From contig OX638350.1 of NCBI GenBank assembly GCA_951813325.1, forward strand, positions 3,019,954 to 3,083,953: a stretch of 64,000 bases of DNA, in the 5' to 3' direction. The notes beneath the pieces were generated by a model. That model ran no database searches and was not told where the DNA came from. It saw nothing but the letters and a program-made list of their open reading frames with translations. Each line of letters starts with the position of its first letter. Positions within the stretch are counted from its first letter, which is position 1. Source of the stretch: an uncultured Acidimicrobiales bacterium. Its GTDB lineage: Bacteria; Actinomycetota; Acidimicrobiia; Acidimicrobiales; Bin134. Of this stretch, positions 15,662 through 25,239 are shown in pieces. The translations under genes and the position numbers were made by a program.

Positions 15662-16826
15662 AGATGAGCATGACGGCGGAGAGGGCGGCGCCGGACCAGA
15701 GGACTAGGCGGGTGTCGCCGACGGCTAGCAGGCCGGCTACGACGGCGGGGCCGCTTACTTGGCCGATGCGGATGGCGGTGCCCCAGGCGGCCACCATGAC
15801 GGCTCGGTGTTCTTCGGGGGCCAGCGAGGCGGCTCGGCTTTGCAGGGGGACTACTACCAGTTGGTCGGCGGCTCCCAGCACCAGCACGGGGGCGATGATC
15901 ACCGCCAGCGAGGGTGAGAGCGCCATTCCGGTGAGGCAGATCACGAACCCGATGTAGCCGGCCCGCACCATCGTCGAAATGGAGTGGCGACCGGCGATTC
16001 TCCCCATGCTCAACGCAATCAATCCTGCTGTCACCGCAGGCAGCGATTGGATCACGCCCCGGATCCCGGCTGAGGCTCCGAACTCGTTCTCCAGGTGGAT
16101 GGGCATGGTGGTGATTCCCACGGCGAAGAACACCAGGAACGTGAACGGGGCCACCAGCAGCAGCACTCCGACTTCACGCTGCATCAGGTGGGGGCGGGCC
16201 TGGCGGAGTTGGTGGCGCAGCGGCTGGGGTGTCCGGCGCTCGTCGGGGGGCAACAGGGTGGCTGCGAACAGGGCCAGCACGATGGTGGCAGCGTGCATGG
16301 CAAAAGGACCCCGCCAGCCGAACAGCTCGGTGAGCAAGCCCCCGGCGGCAGGCAACAGCGCCACGCTGAGGTTCATGGCCAGGGCGTTCTGGCCGATGAT
16401 CCGGGTGCGCTCCACTCCCTGGTAGTTGTCGCCGATGATCACAAGCGCCAGGCTCAGAAAGCCCGAGGAGCCCAGCCCCTGGATGAACCGGAAGGTCAGC
16501 AGCATGGCCAGGTTGGTCGACGCCATGATGACCAGTCCGGCCAACCCGAACAGCAGCAAACAGGGCACGATGATCCGACGGCGGCCGTAGCGGTCGGCAG
16601 CCACTCCGATCACCGAGGCCATGAACAGACCGGGGGCGTGGGCAGTCATCAAGATGAACACCGAGGTCTGGTCGGAGATGCCGAAGGCGTCGGCGATGTC
16701 GGGGATGGCCGGTGCAATGGAGGCGTTGGGAAGGATCACCGCGGCGCCGATCAGCCACACCACCACGAGCTGTGACCGTCGGAGTCCCACAACTCGACGG
16801 TATTGCCCCGCTCCGTCGAGTGGCAT
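15603..16826 (-). CDS. MFS transporter
   Basis: About 407 residues, twelve hydrophobic segments. The loop between helices 2 and 3 reads GVAADRYGRRRIIVP, the classic MFS motif A, and RFIQGLGSSGFLSLALVIIGD follows in helix 4. It resembles drug/H+ antiporters of the DHA type, but no substrate can be named. I take ATG 16826, which overlaps the start of the divergent SRPBCC gene by about 10 bases on the other strand; an upstream in-frame ATG at 16856 would intrude further. Its 3' end is overlapped by the AbiEii-like gene. Confidence 0.85.
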   Translation of the reverse strand: MPLDGAGQYRRVVGLRRSQLVVVWLIGAAVILPNASIAPAIPDIADAFGISDQTSVFILMTAHAPGLFMASVIGVAADRYGRRRIIVPCLLLFGLAGLVIMASTNLAMLLTFRFIQGLGSSGFLSLALVIIGDNYQGVERTRIIGQNALAMNLSVALLPAAGGLLTELFGWRGPFAMHAATIVLALFAATLLPPDERRTPQPLRHQLRQARPHLMQREVGVLLLVAPFTFLVFFAVGITTMPIHLENEFGASAGIRGVIQSLPAVTAGLIALSMGRIAGRHSISTMVRAGYIGFVICLTGMALSPSLAVIIAPVLVLGAADQLVVVPLQSRAASLAPEEHRAVMVAAWGTAIRIGQVSGPAVVAGLLAVGDTRLVLWSGAALSAVMLIFITLVRHYIDREPGFRTVQ

Positions 16827-16835
16827 GATCAGAGT

Positions 16836-17270
16836 GTGGAACGCCACCGGGAGCACTATCGGATCGACCGGGAAGTCCAGGCATCGCCCGAGTCGGTGTT
16901 CGCCGCGCTGCTGGGGTTGATCGGCGGTCCTGACGATGCGCCCACCTACGCCCGGTTAGGCGATCCGCCCCCCCATGGACCGGGTGCGCTTGTGGTGTTC
17001 AAGCTTCAGGACTACGAGCTGCACGAAGTGTGCATGGAGCTCGAGAACCCCCGCAGGCGGCGCTACCGCATGGTGTCGGGCGCCCCGGTGGCCCACTACG
17101 AGGCGCTCACCGAAGTGGCCCCCAGCGGCAACGGCAACGGAGCGCTGATCACCTGGCAGGGGTGGACTGAGGATCCCGACCCCGTGGTGGCCGCAGACTG
17201 GAATCGGCTGGCCCACGAGTCCATCAGCCGAGCGGTGGAAATAGTGGCGGCACGGGCCGAGCAGTCGTGA
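16836..17270 (+). CDS. SRPBCC-like small protein
   Basis: About 144 residues from GTG 16836 (VERHREHYRIDREVQASPE). The opening strand, the segment ASPESVFAALLGLIG and the alternating strands with YEALTEVAPSGNGNGALITW fit the START/SRPBCC helix-grip fold, which binds hydrophobic ligands; the ligand is unknown. A longer start at 16803 would overlap the divergent MFS gene further. The stop overlaps the start of the next gene as GTGA, so the two are translationally coupled. Confidence 0.68.
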   Translation: MERHREHYRIDREVQASPESVFAALLGLIGGPDDAPTYARLGDPPPHGPGALVVFKLQDYELHEVCMELENPRRRRYRMVSGAPVAHYEALTEVAPSGNGNGALITWQGWTEDPDPVVAADWNRLAHESISRAVEIVAARAEQS

Positions 17271-17629
17271 GCTTCCGCCGAGTCGCCCTGCTATCGGTCT
17301 TGGTGCTGTTGGCCGCGGGCTGCACCACCAAGACCAAGGAGCTCCCCCAGGGGCCGCCCCGGGAGATCCGCATCATCAACAACGTGGAAGTGGCCGACGA
17401 CGATCGCACCCTCACCGTCCGCTACTGGGGCACCGAGTGCGAAGAGTTCAGCGACGCTGAGATCGACTATGGCATCACCCAGATGGAGATCGCGGTCTAT
17501 GCCCTGGTCATCACCGAAGAGTGCCAGCGCTCCGGCCTCCAGCAAACCGCCACCATCACCCTCGACCAGCCGTTGGACAACCGCATCATCATCGACGCCA
17601 ACACCGACACCGTGGTCTGGGAGCCCTAG
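17267..17629 (+). CDS. Small lipoprotein of unknown function
   Basis: 120 residues. The N-terminus MSFRRVALLSVLVLLAAGC is a lipoprotein signal with lipobox LAAGC (Cys19). The mature part is acidic with a pair of Cys residues (GTECEEF and TEECQRS) that could form a disulfide outside the cell. It is coupled to the SRPBCC-like gene and ends 5 bases before the convergent menC. No domain recognised. Confidence 0.75.
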   Translation: MSFRRVALLSVLVLLAAGCTTKTKELPQGPPREIRIINNVEVADDDRTLTVRYWGTECEEFSDAEIDYGITQMEIAVYALVITEECQRSGLQQTATITLDQPLDNRIIIDANTDTVVWEP

Positions 17630-17634
17630 TCGGC

Positions 17635-18618
17635 TTAGCCCAAATCGGCCGGGGTGGGGCTGTGGCTGGGGAGAGGGCAGCGGCCGTTGGTGACTGGCGG
17701 CAGAACGGCGATGTCGTTGGTGAACAGTGCGGGGGTGATGGCACCGTGGACTTGGGGAGGTCCGGGGAGGGCGGCGGCGACGCTTAGTGCGGCGTGTTGG
17801 CCGATGGCGGAGTCGAGGTAGTTGGTGACGACGACCTTGCGACCCTGGTCGATATAGCGACGGGCGGCAGCGTAAGCAGCGCGGGGGCCGCCCAGGGCCA
17901 TGGGCTTGACCACCACGACGGAGATTGCTTCGGGAACCTGGGTGTCCGCGAAACCCAGGCTGTCGTCCACCGCCACCGGGACCGGGGATTGCTCGGCAAT
18001 TCGAGCGAGGGCTTCCAACCCCGACACCGGCTCCTCGACGTACTCGATGTCGAACTGCTCCAGCCGGGTCAACGCCTCTACCGCTTCCTCTTCGGCCCAG
18101 GCCCCGTTGGCGTCCAGTCGCAGTCGAACTGTGTCCCCGATAGCCCTCCGCACCGCGGCTACTGCGGCCACATCGGCCTCCAGATCGGATGCACCCACCT
18201 TCAGCTTCACCGTGCGGTAGCCGTCAGCCACTGCGGCCGCGGCCTCATCGGCACCGCTGACCAGAGCGTTGAGCTCCACTGACCGGGCTACCGCCCCGCC
18301 GTCGGCCAGCACCTCGGCCTGGGATAGACCCGTGCGCCGAGCCTCCAGATCGAGAAGGGCCAGTTCGACGGCGCCATGGGAAAATGGCTCGAAGGGAAGA
18401 CTCTCGAAATCAGGATTGGCCGCCCACGTTTCCAATGCCCTTCGGGTGGCCGAATGATCGGCCCCCGGCCATCCCGGCAATGGCAAGGCCTCCCCCCAGC
18501 CACTGACGGCCCCGTCGGAGATCTTCACCAGGAAGCCATCTCTTCGAGTGATCGCTCCCCGGCTTGTGATCACCGAATGGCGTAGCTCCAGGGAGACCCC
18601 TCTCAGCTCGACACGCAT
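17635..18618 (-). CDS. menC: o-Succinylbenzoate synthase
   Basis: 327 residues of the enolase superfamily. The catalytic pattern is complete: TVKLKVG (first Lys), RLRLDANGAW and IEYVEEPV (metal-binding Asp and Glu), VAVDDSL (third metal ligand) and VVVKPMALGG (second Lys). It dehydrates SHCHC to o-succinylbenzoate in menaquinone synthesis. ATG 18618 lies inside the end of menH, on the same strand, so the two are coupled. The operon order menF-menD-menH-menC makes this assignment firm. Confidence 0.93.
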   Translation of the reverse strand: MRVELRGVSLELRHSVITSRGAITRRDGFLVKISDGAVSGWGEALPLPGWPGADHSATRRALETWAANPDFESLPFEPFSHGAVELALLDLEARRTGLSQAEVLADGGAVARSVELNALVSGADEAAAAVADGYRTVKLKVGASDLEADVAAVAAVRRAIGDTVRLRLDANGAWAEEEAVEALTRLEQFDIEYVEEPVSGLEALARIAEQSPVPVAVDDSLGFADTQVPEAISVVVVKPMALGGPRAAYAAARRYIDQGRKVVVTNYLDSAIGQHAALSVAAALPGPPQVHGAITPALFTNDIAVLPPVTNGRCPLPSHSPTPADLG

Positions 18619-19355
18619 TTGATTACCGCAGCCGCGGTCGCATCGGGGGCTTCTAGGTGAGTGGCGTGGCCGGCGTCGGGAATCACACAGACATCGGCCT
18701 GGGGTATAGCTGTGGCCATGTCGTGGGCGATGGCCGCAAATCTGGTGTCGTCTTCGCCGACAATGAGGGCGCAGGGCATCGACAGCTCCCCCAACCGGCA
18801 GCTGATGGGCTCGACCGCTCCGGCCCCCATACCCCGCAGGCTGAGGGCCAAGCCTCGGGGATCGCATGCCAACCGCTGGACCCGTAGTTCGGCCTGCTGA
18901 TCGACTGACAGCCGATGGCGCTGGGTGGCGAACAGGGGGCGGTCGGCCCAGTAATCGGCAAACCACTGGATGCCCTCCGATTCGATCCGGTCGGCCAACG
19001 CCTCGTCGGCAGCGATGCGCTCAGCCCGCTCGGCGGGATCGTCAATACCTGCTCGGGTGCCAATGAGGGCCAGCGCGGCCACCCGGTCGGGATAAGCCAA
19101 AGCGACGTGGAGCGCCACCCGGCCTCCCATCGAGTAGCCCACTAGGCCAAACTGCTCAAGATGGGCCGTGGCCGAGACCACCCCGGCCGCTGCGGCGGCC
19201 ATGTTGTAATCGCTCGGATCGTCGGAGGCCGGCTCTCGACCGTGGCCGGGGAGATCGAGGGCCATAACTGGATCGGGCAAGCGACTGGCAAGCGGATCCA
19301 TTGCCGCCGCCGATCCGGTGAATCCGTGCAGGACCACGGTGGCTGTTGTGCTCAT
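18603..19355 (-). CDS. menH: SHCHC synthase-like alpha/beta hydrolase
   Basis: 250 residues with VVLHGFTGS (oxyanion hole), GLVGYSMGGRVAL (nucleophile Ser) and the C-terminal GEDDTRF and DAGHATHLEAP (Asp and His). These match MenH, which eliminates pyruvate from SEPHCHC to give SHCHC. It overlaps menD by 4 bases upstream and menC by 16 downstream. Position between menD and menC is as strong as the motifs, since alpha/beta hydrolases are otherwise hard to tell apart. Confidence 0.9.
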   Translation of the reverse strand: MSTTATVVLHGFTGSAAAMDPLASRLPDPVMALDLPGHGREPASDDPSDYNMAAAAAGVVSATAHLEQFGLVGYSMGGRVALHVALAYPDRVAALALIGTRAGIDDPAERAERIAADEALADRIESEGIQWFADYWADRPLFATQRHRLSVDQQAELRVQRLACDPRGLALSLRGMGAGAVEPISCRLGELSMPCALIVGEDDTRFAAIAHDMATAIPQADVCVIPDAGHATHLEAPDATAAAVIKCVSS

Positions 19356-21013
19356 TCGGTCAGATCAGAAAGCTGCTGGCGCTGCTTCATGGCGGCATCG
19401 TGGTCGATCGGCACCTCGATCACCGCCACCCCCGAAGCCTTGGCGACGGCATCGGCCAGCTCATCGGCCTGTTCGACCCGTCGATGGTGAACGCCCAGTC
19501 CATTGGCCAGATCGGCCAGATCAACTCCATGGGAGGTGTGGAACAGTTCCTCGAAGTGGACCTCGGATCCGCCGTCAGCCACCGGCAGAAGCGAGAAGAT
19601 GCCGCCGCCGTCGTTGTTGGGCACCACCAAAGCGAGGTCCGCATCAGCGAGCGCCGCGACCAGCAACCCGCCGATATCGTGCAGCAAAGCCACATCGCCC
19701 ACCAAAGCCGCAACGGGCTGGTCGAGAGCCAAGGCTGCCCCCAAGGCCGACGACACCACGCCGTCGATCCCGTTGGCCCCCCGGTTGACCATCACTCGGC
19801 GGGGCAGCGCGTCGGGAGGCCAGAAGGAAGTCACATCCCGCACCGGCATGCTGCTGGACGCATACAGCGCCACCTCCGGCGGCAGTGTCCGCAGCAAGGT
19901 GGCGGCCAACAGCGGCTCCAAGAGATCAGCAGATACCAAGGCATCCTCCACTCGATCCCAGGCGTCATCGGCCGCTTCGATCCAGCTCACTGCCCAGGCG
20001 TCATCGGCCGAACCCATTTGGGCCGATGCCGCGCCCAGCAGCGCCACCGGATCGGAGGCCAGTGCTTGCGTCCATCCGAACGACGGATCCTCCCATCGGC
20101 GCCGTGGGTCCACCAACAGCCGATCAGACGCCGGGCAGGACTCCATGAATTCGATGACCGCCCGGTTGCTGGGCGGTCCGCCGATGCGTACCAGCACGTC
20201 GGGGGCCAGATCAGCAAGGCCCACCACCCACTCGGCCCCGTCCAAGACCAGCGGCCCTCGACCTCGGAGCTGGGATCCGGCATCGGCCACCACCGGCCAT
20301 CCGGCCGCTTCGGCAAAGCCGACAATGGCCGCCGCGCCAGCGTCGTCCACATCCAGCGCCCCAGAAACGATCAGCCCCCGACGACCGGCCAGGCGGCTCA
20401 CTGCCTCCACATCGGCGTCAAGCAGGGGTCGGACGGGAACGACCGGTCGACCCACCGTTGACGACATGCGGGGAATCGGGCCCTGAGGCTCCAACGGCTT
20501 GCGGAACGGCCAGTTCAGATGCACTGGACCGGGGTTGGGCCCCGCGCCGGCGGTGGTGGCCGCCCGCACGGCCAAGCGGGCAAAGTAGTCGGGCACGTCC
20601 AGATCGCAGGGCGCTTCGGCGTACCAGCGGACGTGGTTGCCGTACAGCTTCACCTGGTCGATGGTCTGGCCCGCTCCGGCGTCCCGATGCTCAGGCGGGC
20701 GATCGGCGGTACAAACCACCAGCGGCACCCCGCTGTGGTAGGCCTCCACCACCGCAGGCAAGTAGTTGGCCGCCGCGGTGCCCGACGTGCACACCAGGGC
20801 CACAGGACGGCCCGAAGCCTTGGCCATCCCCAATGCGCAGAACCCGCCCACCCGCTCGTCGAGCTGCACGGTGACCCGCAGTCCCTCCTGGTTTCGGGCG
20901 GAAACCGCCAGCGGTGTGGAACGGGATCCGGGCGAGACCACCACGTCGGTCACCCCGCAAGCCGCAAGTTCGGCCCAGAATCGGCCAGTGGCCCGATAGG
21001 CGAGGTCGGTCAT
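19352..21013 (-). CDS. menD: SEPHCHC synthase (thiamine-diphosphate enzyme)
   Basis: 553 residues. N-terminal SPGSRSTPL, DERVGGFCALG (with the catalytic Glu) and CTSGTAAANYLPAVVEA are characteristic of MenD; the C-terminal ThDP/Mg site is GDVALLHDIGG...NNDGGGIF. It adds the succinic semialdehyde unit from 2-oxoglutarate to isochorismate, the first committed step of menaquinone synthesis. It overlaps both neighbours by four bases. Confidence 0.95.
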   Translation of the reverse strand: MTDLAYRATGRFWAELAACGVTDVVVSPGSRSTPLAVSARNQEGLRVTVQLDERVGGFCALGMAKASGRPVALVCTSGTAAANYLPAVVEAYHSGVPLVVCTADRPPEHRDAGAGQTIDQVKLYGNHVRWYAEAPCDLDVPDYFARLAVRAATTAGAGPNPGPVHLNWPFRKPLEPQGPIPRMSSTVGRPVVPVRPLLDADVEAVSRLAGRRGLIVSGALDVDDAGAAAIVGFAEAAGWPVVADAGSQLRGRGPLVLDGAEWVVGLADLAPDVLVRIGGPPSNRAVIEFMESCPASDRLLVDPRRRWEDPSFGWTQALASDPVALLGAASAQMGSADDAWAVSWIEAADDAWDRVEDALVSADLLEPLLAATLLRTLPPEVALYASSSMPVRDVTSFWPPDALPRRVMVNRGANGIDGVVSSALGAALALDQPVAALVGDVALLHDIGGLLVAALADADLALVVPNNDGGGIFSLLPVADGGSEVHFEELFHTSHGVDLADLANGLGVHHRRVEQADELADAVAKASGVAVIEVPIDHDAAMKQRQQLSDLTE

Positions 21014-22137
21014 GTGACCACATCCAATATCGCGGCCAGCTTGACGTCGGTCTCTACCAGCTCCTGTTCGGGGTCGGATCCGGCCACGATCCCCGCTCCG
21101 GCGATCAGCCGCAGCCCGTCAGGACCGATCAGCGCCGATCGCAGGGCCACGTAGAACGAGCCGCAGCCCCGATGGTCGATCCACCCCACCGGGCCGGCGT
21201 ACCACCCCCGGTCGAGCCCCTCATGCTCAGCGATCCACTGCTGCGCGAAGGTGCTCGGCGTGCCCCCTACCGCCGGTGTGGGGTGCAGGGTGCCCACCAG
21301 CCGAAGAGCCAAGCCGGGTTCAGGTGCGATCTGCCCGGTAACCGTGGTGGTCAGGTGGTGGATGCCAGGCAGGGTCCGGACCTCGGTTTCGCCGGTGGGA
21401 TCCAACTCCACGCCGGCCAGGGCCAGCCGGGTCCGCAGGTATTCCACGACGTAGCGGTGCTCGGCCTGCTCCTTGGGATCGGATGCCAGCTGCTCCGCGT
21501 TGGCGGCATCTTCGGCCGGAGATGCGCCCCGTGAGGCGGTCCCGGCCACTGCATGGGTGGTAACCACATCGCCATCCAGCTCGACCAGAATTTCGGGGCT
21601 AGCTCCCACAAAGCAGGAAGGCCCCCGCCCAAAGCCGAATACCGCGCACGACTCGAAGCGGCTTGACAGCCGGTCCAGCACCACCGCGGGATTGATGCTG
21701 CCAACCGCCTCCACCTCCCGGGCGACCACCACCTTGGCCAACTCCCCGGCATCAATGGCATCGGCGGCCTGCTTCACTGCGTCCCGATACGAAGCCCGGG
21801 TTCCGTCCTCCACCCGCAGCACCCCGCCTTCGCCAGAGCCACCAGCACCGAGCAGCGCCGAGCCCCGGACAACCCGCTCCGGCACCACCAGCCGTCCGCT
21901 GGGATACCCGACCCACGCCCCCGATCCCGGCTGATCGGTGAACCCGAAGCCGGCGAACGCGACCTCGCCCTCATCCAGCAACTCGGCGGCGGCCGCCGCG
22001 GCAGCATCGAACCGCCGCGGGCCATCCACCTCAACCGCCCGAGCTGCCCCCAGACCAGCCAGCGCGTCGGTGCCGGGGGCTCGCCAGTACACCCGGTCGC
22101 CGCCCGTCCAGCTCGCAAACTCTTCAAGCGGCGTCAC
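21010..22137 (-). CDS. menF: Isochorismate synthase
   Basis: 375 residues of the chorismate-utilising family. The C-terminal catalytic core is complete: FVGASPEILVELDG, AVAGTASRG, HLTTTVTGQ, LHPTPAVGGTP and WYAGPVGWID. It isomerises chorismate to isochorismate. Because menD follows with a 4-base overlap, a menaquinone role is far more likely than a siderophore one. The start overlaps the end of the MerR-like gene. Confidence 0.92.
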   Translation of the reverse strand: MTPLEEFASWTGGDRVYWRAPGTDALAGLGAARAVEVDGPRRFDAAAAAAAELLDEGEVAFAGFGFTDQPGSGAWVGYPSGRLVVPERVVRGSALLGAGGSGEGGVLRVEDGTRASYRDAVKQAADAIDAGELAKVVVAREVEAVGSINPAVVLDRLSSRFESCAVFGFGRGPSCFVGASPEILVELDGDVVTTHAVAGTASRGASPAEDAANAEQLASDPKEQAEHRYVVEYLRTRLALAGVELDPTGETEVRTLPGIHHLTTTVTGQIAPEPGLALRLVGTLHPTPAVGGTPSTFAQQWIAEHEGLDRGWYAGPVGWIDHRGCGSFYVALRSALIGPDGLRLIAGAGIVAGSDPEQELVETDVKLAAILDVVT

Positions 22138-22550
22138 TGCACCCTCTCCGCCAGACGGGCCGAGGCCCGGCTCAAGAGGGTCCGGCGGAAGTGCTCGCCC
22201 ACCAAGGCCACCACTTGAGGCACCAGCGCCTCCACTAGCGGGACCAAATTCTCCAAGCTATTGCTCTCCAAGCCCTCCGATCCCATCGCCGTCAAGAACA
22301 AGTCCACCGCCTCGTCCACCACTGCCTCCACATTGCGGGCGTGGCGAACAGCCAGACGGGCCAAATCCGGAACACTCACGCCAGCAGCGACGAGGGCGGA
22401 CCCGGCTTGCAGCATGGTGACTGCGTCCTCGCCAAACCGCCCGTATCGGTCGGGAATCAACAACCCGGCATCGATGGCCAAGTCGACCTGCTCCGCAGCC
22501 AAACCCGACCGACCGATCAGCTCAGCCCGGCTCAGACCCATTTCTGCCAT
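22134..22550 (-). CDS. MerR-like helix-turn-helix protein heading the menaquinone operon
   Basis: 138 residues. The N-terminal 65 residues (LIGRSGLAAEQVDLAIDAGL, then IPDRYGRFGEDAVTML) have the MerR winged-helix pattern in which the wing holds a G-R-F-x-x-x-D segment. The rest is helical with no metal-binding Cys. It overlaps menF by 4 bases, so the regulator and the biosynthetic genes form one unit; regulation of menaquinone genes by it is inference. Confidence 0.68.
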   Translation of the reverse strand: MAEMGLSRAELIGRSGLAAEQVDLAIDAGLLIPDRYGRFGEDAVTMLQAGSALVAAGVSVPDLARLAVRHARNVEAVVDEAVDLFLTAMGSEGLESNSLENLVPLVEALVPQVVALVGEHFRRTLLSRASARLAERVQ

Positions 22551-22659
22551 CCCCAGAGCGTAAACCCGAGACCCCCGCAGTCATAGCCGAAGCACGGTTC
22601 CATGGCGGCTGCCCAAACGAGGTCAACCTCAAACTGTGGTCTGAATCGGAGACCGAAGG

Positions 22660-23565
22660 TCAGCGACTGCGACGGACGGTGTCCGAGGGCTGCTCTTCAA
22701 ACAGGGCGAAGTACTCGGCTGAGAATCGCCCGAGATGAAACACACCGCTGTCCATTGCCGCCTCGGTCACGCTGTGACTGCCTTGCTCGAGCAGCCGTCG
22801 GGCATTGTTGAGGCGGAGCAGTTTCCGAAATCGGCTCGGACTCAGCCCGACGCTCTCCCGGAACGCATTCTCGATGCTGCGGCGGGATGTCTGGGCCCGC
22901 GACGCCACTTCTGATATCGGAATCTGCTCGCGGAGACTGTCGGCCATAATCGCCTTTGTGTGTCGGAACAGCTTGAGCGAGCGGCACGAGGAACCCCCCG
23001 CGGCTGCTGGCGTCGCCAGCAGATCCAGCATGAGCCCCTGGACTATCTCCACCGGAATCTCCACCGACTGCTTTGCCGCATCCCAGGAGTTCAGAACTCC
23101 GGCCGCGGCATGCCGAAATTGCCTGCTGAGGGCGGCATCAGAAACGAGCCGTACCTGCCCCCGTTGCCGTGCGGCCAACCGGCGAAGAGGCAGCGCAGGG
23201 GTGAGCTCTAATGAAACACTGATAACCGCAGGCACAACACCGGGACCCACCATGGCGTCATAGGAGCCGCCCGGGCCCACCAAGAGCACGTCTTCGATTC
23301 CGAATCCTGTGCCATTGGACATCGTCTCGGTTGGTGACTCCAAGAGCACTACTGCGCTGACCCGATCCTCAGGACCTGCCCCCTGCTGGTGGAGCACCCG
23401 ATTCGTGCATTCAACGAAAACCCCCACGCGATCTCCATCGACCGCCATGAACGCCCCCGAGAAATTGCCTGAACCGACCTGCTCATATTGCTGGTCGAAG
23501 TCAGTGAGCTGCTCTGCCTGTGCATCAATACTGGAGAATCGCTGCAAGCAGGCGCCAGTGCGCAT
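22660..23565 (-). CDS. AraC-family transcriptional regulator
   Basis: 301 residues from ATG 23565. The C-terminal 100 residues hold two HTH motifs: ISEVASRAQTSRRSIENAF and, later, HSVTEAAMDSGVFHLGRFS followed by EYFALFEEQPSDT. The N-terminal domain resembles the cupin-like AraC-binding-like family. It is divergent from the decarboxylase gene across a 198-bp gap, the usual geometry of an activator and its target, so it likely controls the decarboxylase/transporter operon. A longer open frame upstream to 24027 runs antisense through the decarboxylase and is not coding. Confidence 0.85.
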   Translation of the reverse strand: MRTGACLQRFSSIDAQAEQLTDFDQQYEQVGSGNFSGAFMAVDGDRVGVFVECTNRVLHQQGAGPEDRVSAVVLLESPTETMSNGTGFGIEDVLLVGPGGSYDAMVGPGVVPAVISVSLELTPALPLRRLAARQRGQVRLVSDAALSRQFRHAAAGVLNSWDAAKQSVEIPVEIVQGLMLDLLATPAAAGGSSCRSLKLFRHTKAIMADSLREQIPISEVASRAQTSRRSIENAFRESVGLSPSRFRKLLRLNNARRLLEQGSHSVTEAAMDSGVFHLGRFSAEYFALFEEQPSDTVRRSR

Positions 23566-23763
23566 AGGGCGAACGTAACACCGCAGTTCGACTTCGCCAA
23601 GGCATCTTTTCGCAAAACGGATAGTGCGCCCCGCATGATGGACGACTCCCGGACGAGAGGGGATTGCGCGTCCCGCTGCCCCTGGCTGGGATAGTCCCAA
23701 TCCCGTGAACCCCCCAACAACAAATCCCATGCACTCTACGCGCCGATCACCACGAGGCATCTG

Positions 23764-25239
23764 ATGGCAGTTGCCGAACAACTCGTTCTCGAACCTTTGG
23801 CCGCTTCTCTTGACCTGGACGCCTTTCGCAAGAACGGACACTCGCTGGTGGACTGGATTGCCGACTATCTCGCCGCCCTCGAACAGCGTCCGGTTTGCGA
23901 GCCCACCGAGCCGGGTGATGTCCGAGCCAAGCTCCCGGTCAGTGCGCCGGAGAGACCTGAGCCGTTTTCCTCGGTATTGGACGACCTTGACCGGGTGATC
24001 GTGCCCGGGCTTGCCCACTGGCAGCATCCGGGTTGGTTCGCGTACTTCCCCGCGATGTCATCGCCTGCGTCGGTGCTCGGAGAGCTCGCCGCCGCTGGGC
24101 TGGGAGTACAGGGAATGCTGTGGTCCTCAGCGCCGGCAGTGACCGAGCTGGAATGCCATGTCCTCGACTGGCTCGTCGATCTGATGGGTCTGCCGAAGTC
24201 CTGGAAAACCACGTCTGCCGGTGGAGGAGTGCTCACCTCGGGGGCATCGACCTCAACCCTGACCGCCTTGATCACCGCCCGTGAGAGGTGTCGCGGCCTC
24301 ACCGGCGCCTCGGTGGAGCAAATGGCGGTCTATGCCTCAAGCCACGCCCATTCGTCGATCGAGAAAGGAGCTCGCCTAGCCGGTATTCCCCGAGTTCGGC
24401 GCCTCGACGTCGACCGCGATTTCTCAGTCAGGCCGGAAGCGCTGGACAAGGCGATTTCCCAGGATCTCGAACAGGGACTCGCTCCCGCCGCGGTCATTTC
24501 GGCGCTGGGCACAACCGGAACCACCGCTGTCGATCCGGTGCGCGGCATCGGGGAATTGGCGGCACACCACCAGCTCTGGCATCACGTCGATGCGGCCTAC
24601 GCCGGGTCGGCCATGGTCTGCGAGGAGTTTCGCCACCACCTTGACGGGGTTGAACTGGCCGACAGCTACACCTTCAACCCCCACAAGTGGCTGGCCACAA
24701 ACATCGACTGCTCGGTGTTGTGGGTCGCCGACCGGAAGCCGCTCAACGACGCCATGGGCATCGAGCCCCCCTATCTGCGCAATGACGCATCAGATTCAGG
24801 CCAGGTCATTGACTACCGCAACTGGGACATCTCCCTCGGACGGCCCTTCCGAGCCCTCAAACTCTGGTTCGTACTGAGGTCACTGGGCGCCGAGGGTCTT
24901 CGCAGCCTGATCCGCCTCCACACTCAGTGGGCGAGCGACCTCTCCGAGCGCATCGACAACCATCCCCGGTTGCGGCGCATCGCTCCAACCCCCTTTGCGC
25001 TGGTCTCGTTCATCCACACCGGCGGCGATGCAGCCACTCGCGCCCTGGCCGCGGCCATCAACGACAGCAACCGCTTCTTCGCCACCGTCTCTGAAATCGA
25101 TGGGCATCCATATATCCGGATCTCAATCGGCTCTACCTGGACGATGCGGCATCACGTCGACTCGCTCTGGGAATTGATCCGAGAAAGCACAGGGGCGATG
25201 GAAGAAACCCGCGAAAGGGAGAATCTATGGGAACGGTAA
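23764..25239 (+). CDS. PLP-dependent aromatic-L-amino-acid-decarboxylase-type enzyme
   Basis: 491 residues of group II decarboxylases. HPGWFAYFPAMSSPASVLGE is typical of the aromatic amino acid decarboxylase branch; TSGASTSTLTALITARER, GTTGTTAVDPV and HVDAAYAGSA form the PLP pocket, and Lys308 in FNPHKW is the Schiff-base lysine. The expected reaction is removal of CO2 from an aromatic or related amino acid to give an amine. Ribosome-binding site CGAGG before ATG 23764. The hydrolase gene that follows overlaps by 13 bases, and an amino-acid-type importer follows that, pointing to uptake and decarboxylation of an external amino acid. Confidence 0.88.
   Translation: MAVAEQLVLEPLAASLDLDAFRKNGHSLVDWIADYLAALEQRPVCEPTEPGDVRAKLPVSAPERPEPFSSVLDDLDRVIVPGLAHWQHPGWFAYFPAMSSPASVLGELAAAGLGVQGMLWSSAPAVTELECHVLDWLVDLMGLPKSWKTTSAGGGVLTSGASTSTLTALITARERCRGLTGASVEQMAVYASSHAHSSIEKGARLAGIPRVRRLDVDRDFSVRPEALDKAISQDLEQGLAPAAVISALGTTGTTAVDPVRGIGELAAHHQLWHHVDAAYAGSAMVCEEFRHHLDGVELADSYTFNPHKWLATNIDCSVLWVADRKPLNDAMGIEPPYLRNDASDSGQVIDYRNWDISLGRPFRALKLWFVLRSLGAEGLRSLIRLHTQWASDLSERIDNHPRLRRIAPTPFALVSFIHTGGDAATRALAAAINDSNRFFATVSEIDGHPYIRISIGSTWTMRHHVDSLWELIRESTGAMEETRERENLWER

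Noticed and set aside
17635..18966. 443-codon form of menC
   Set aside because: The added N-terminus is an out-of-frame reading of menH; MenC begins at ATG 18618.
23566..24027. N-terminal extension of the AraC regulator
   Set aside because: This part is antisense to the decarboxylase, whose N-terminus is well conserved; the AraC family fits a start at 23565.
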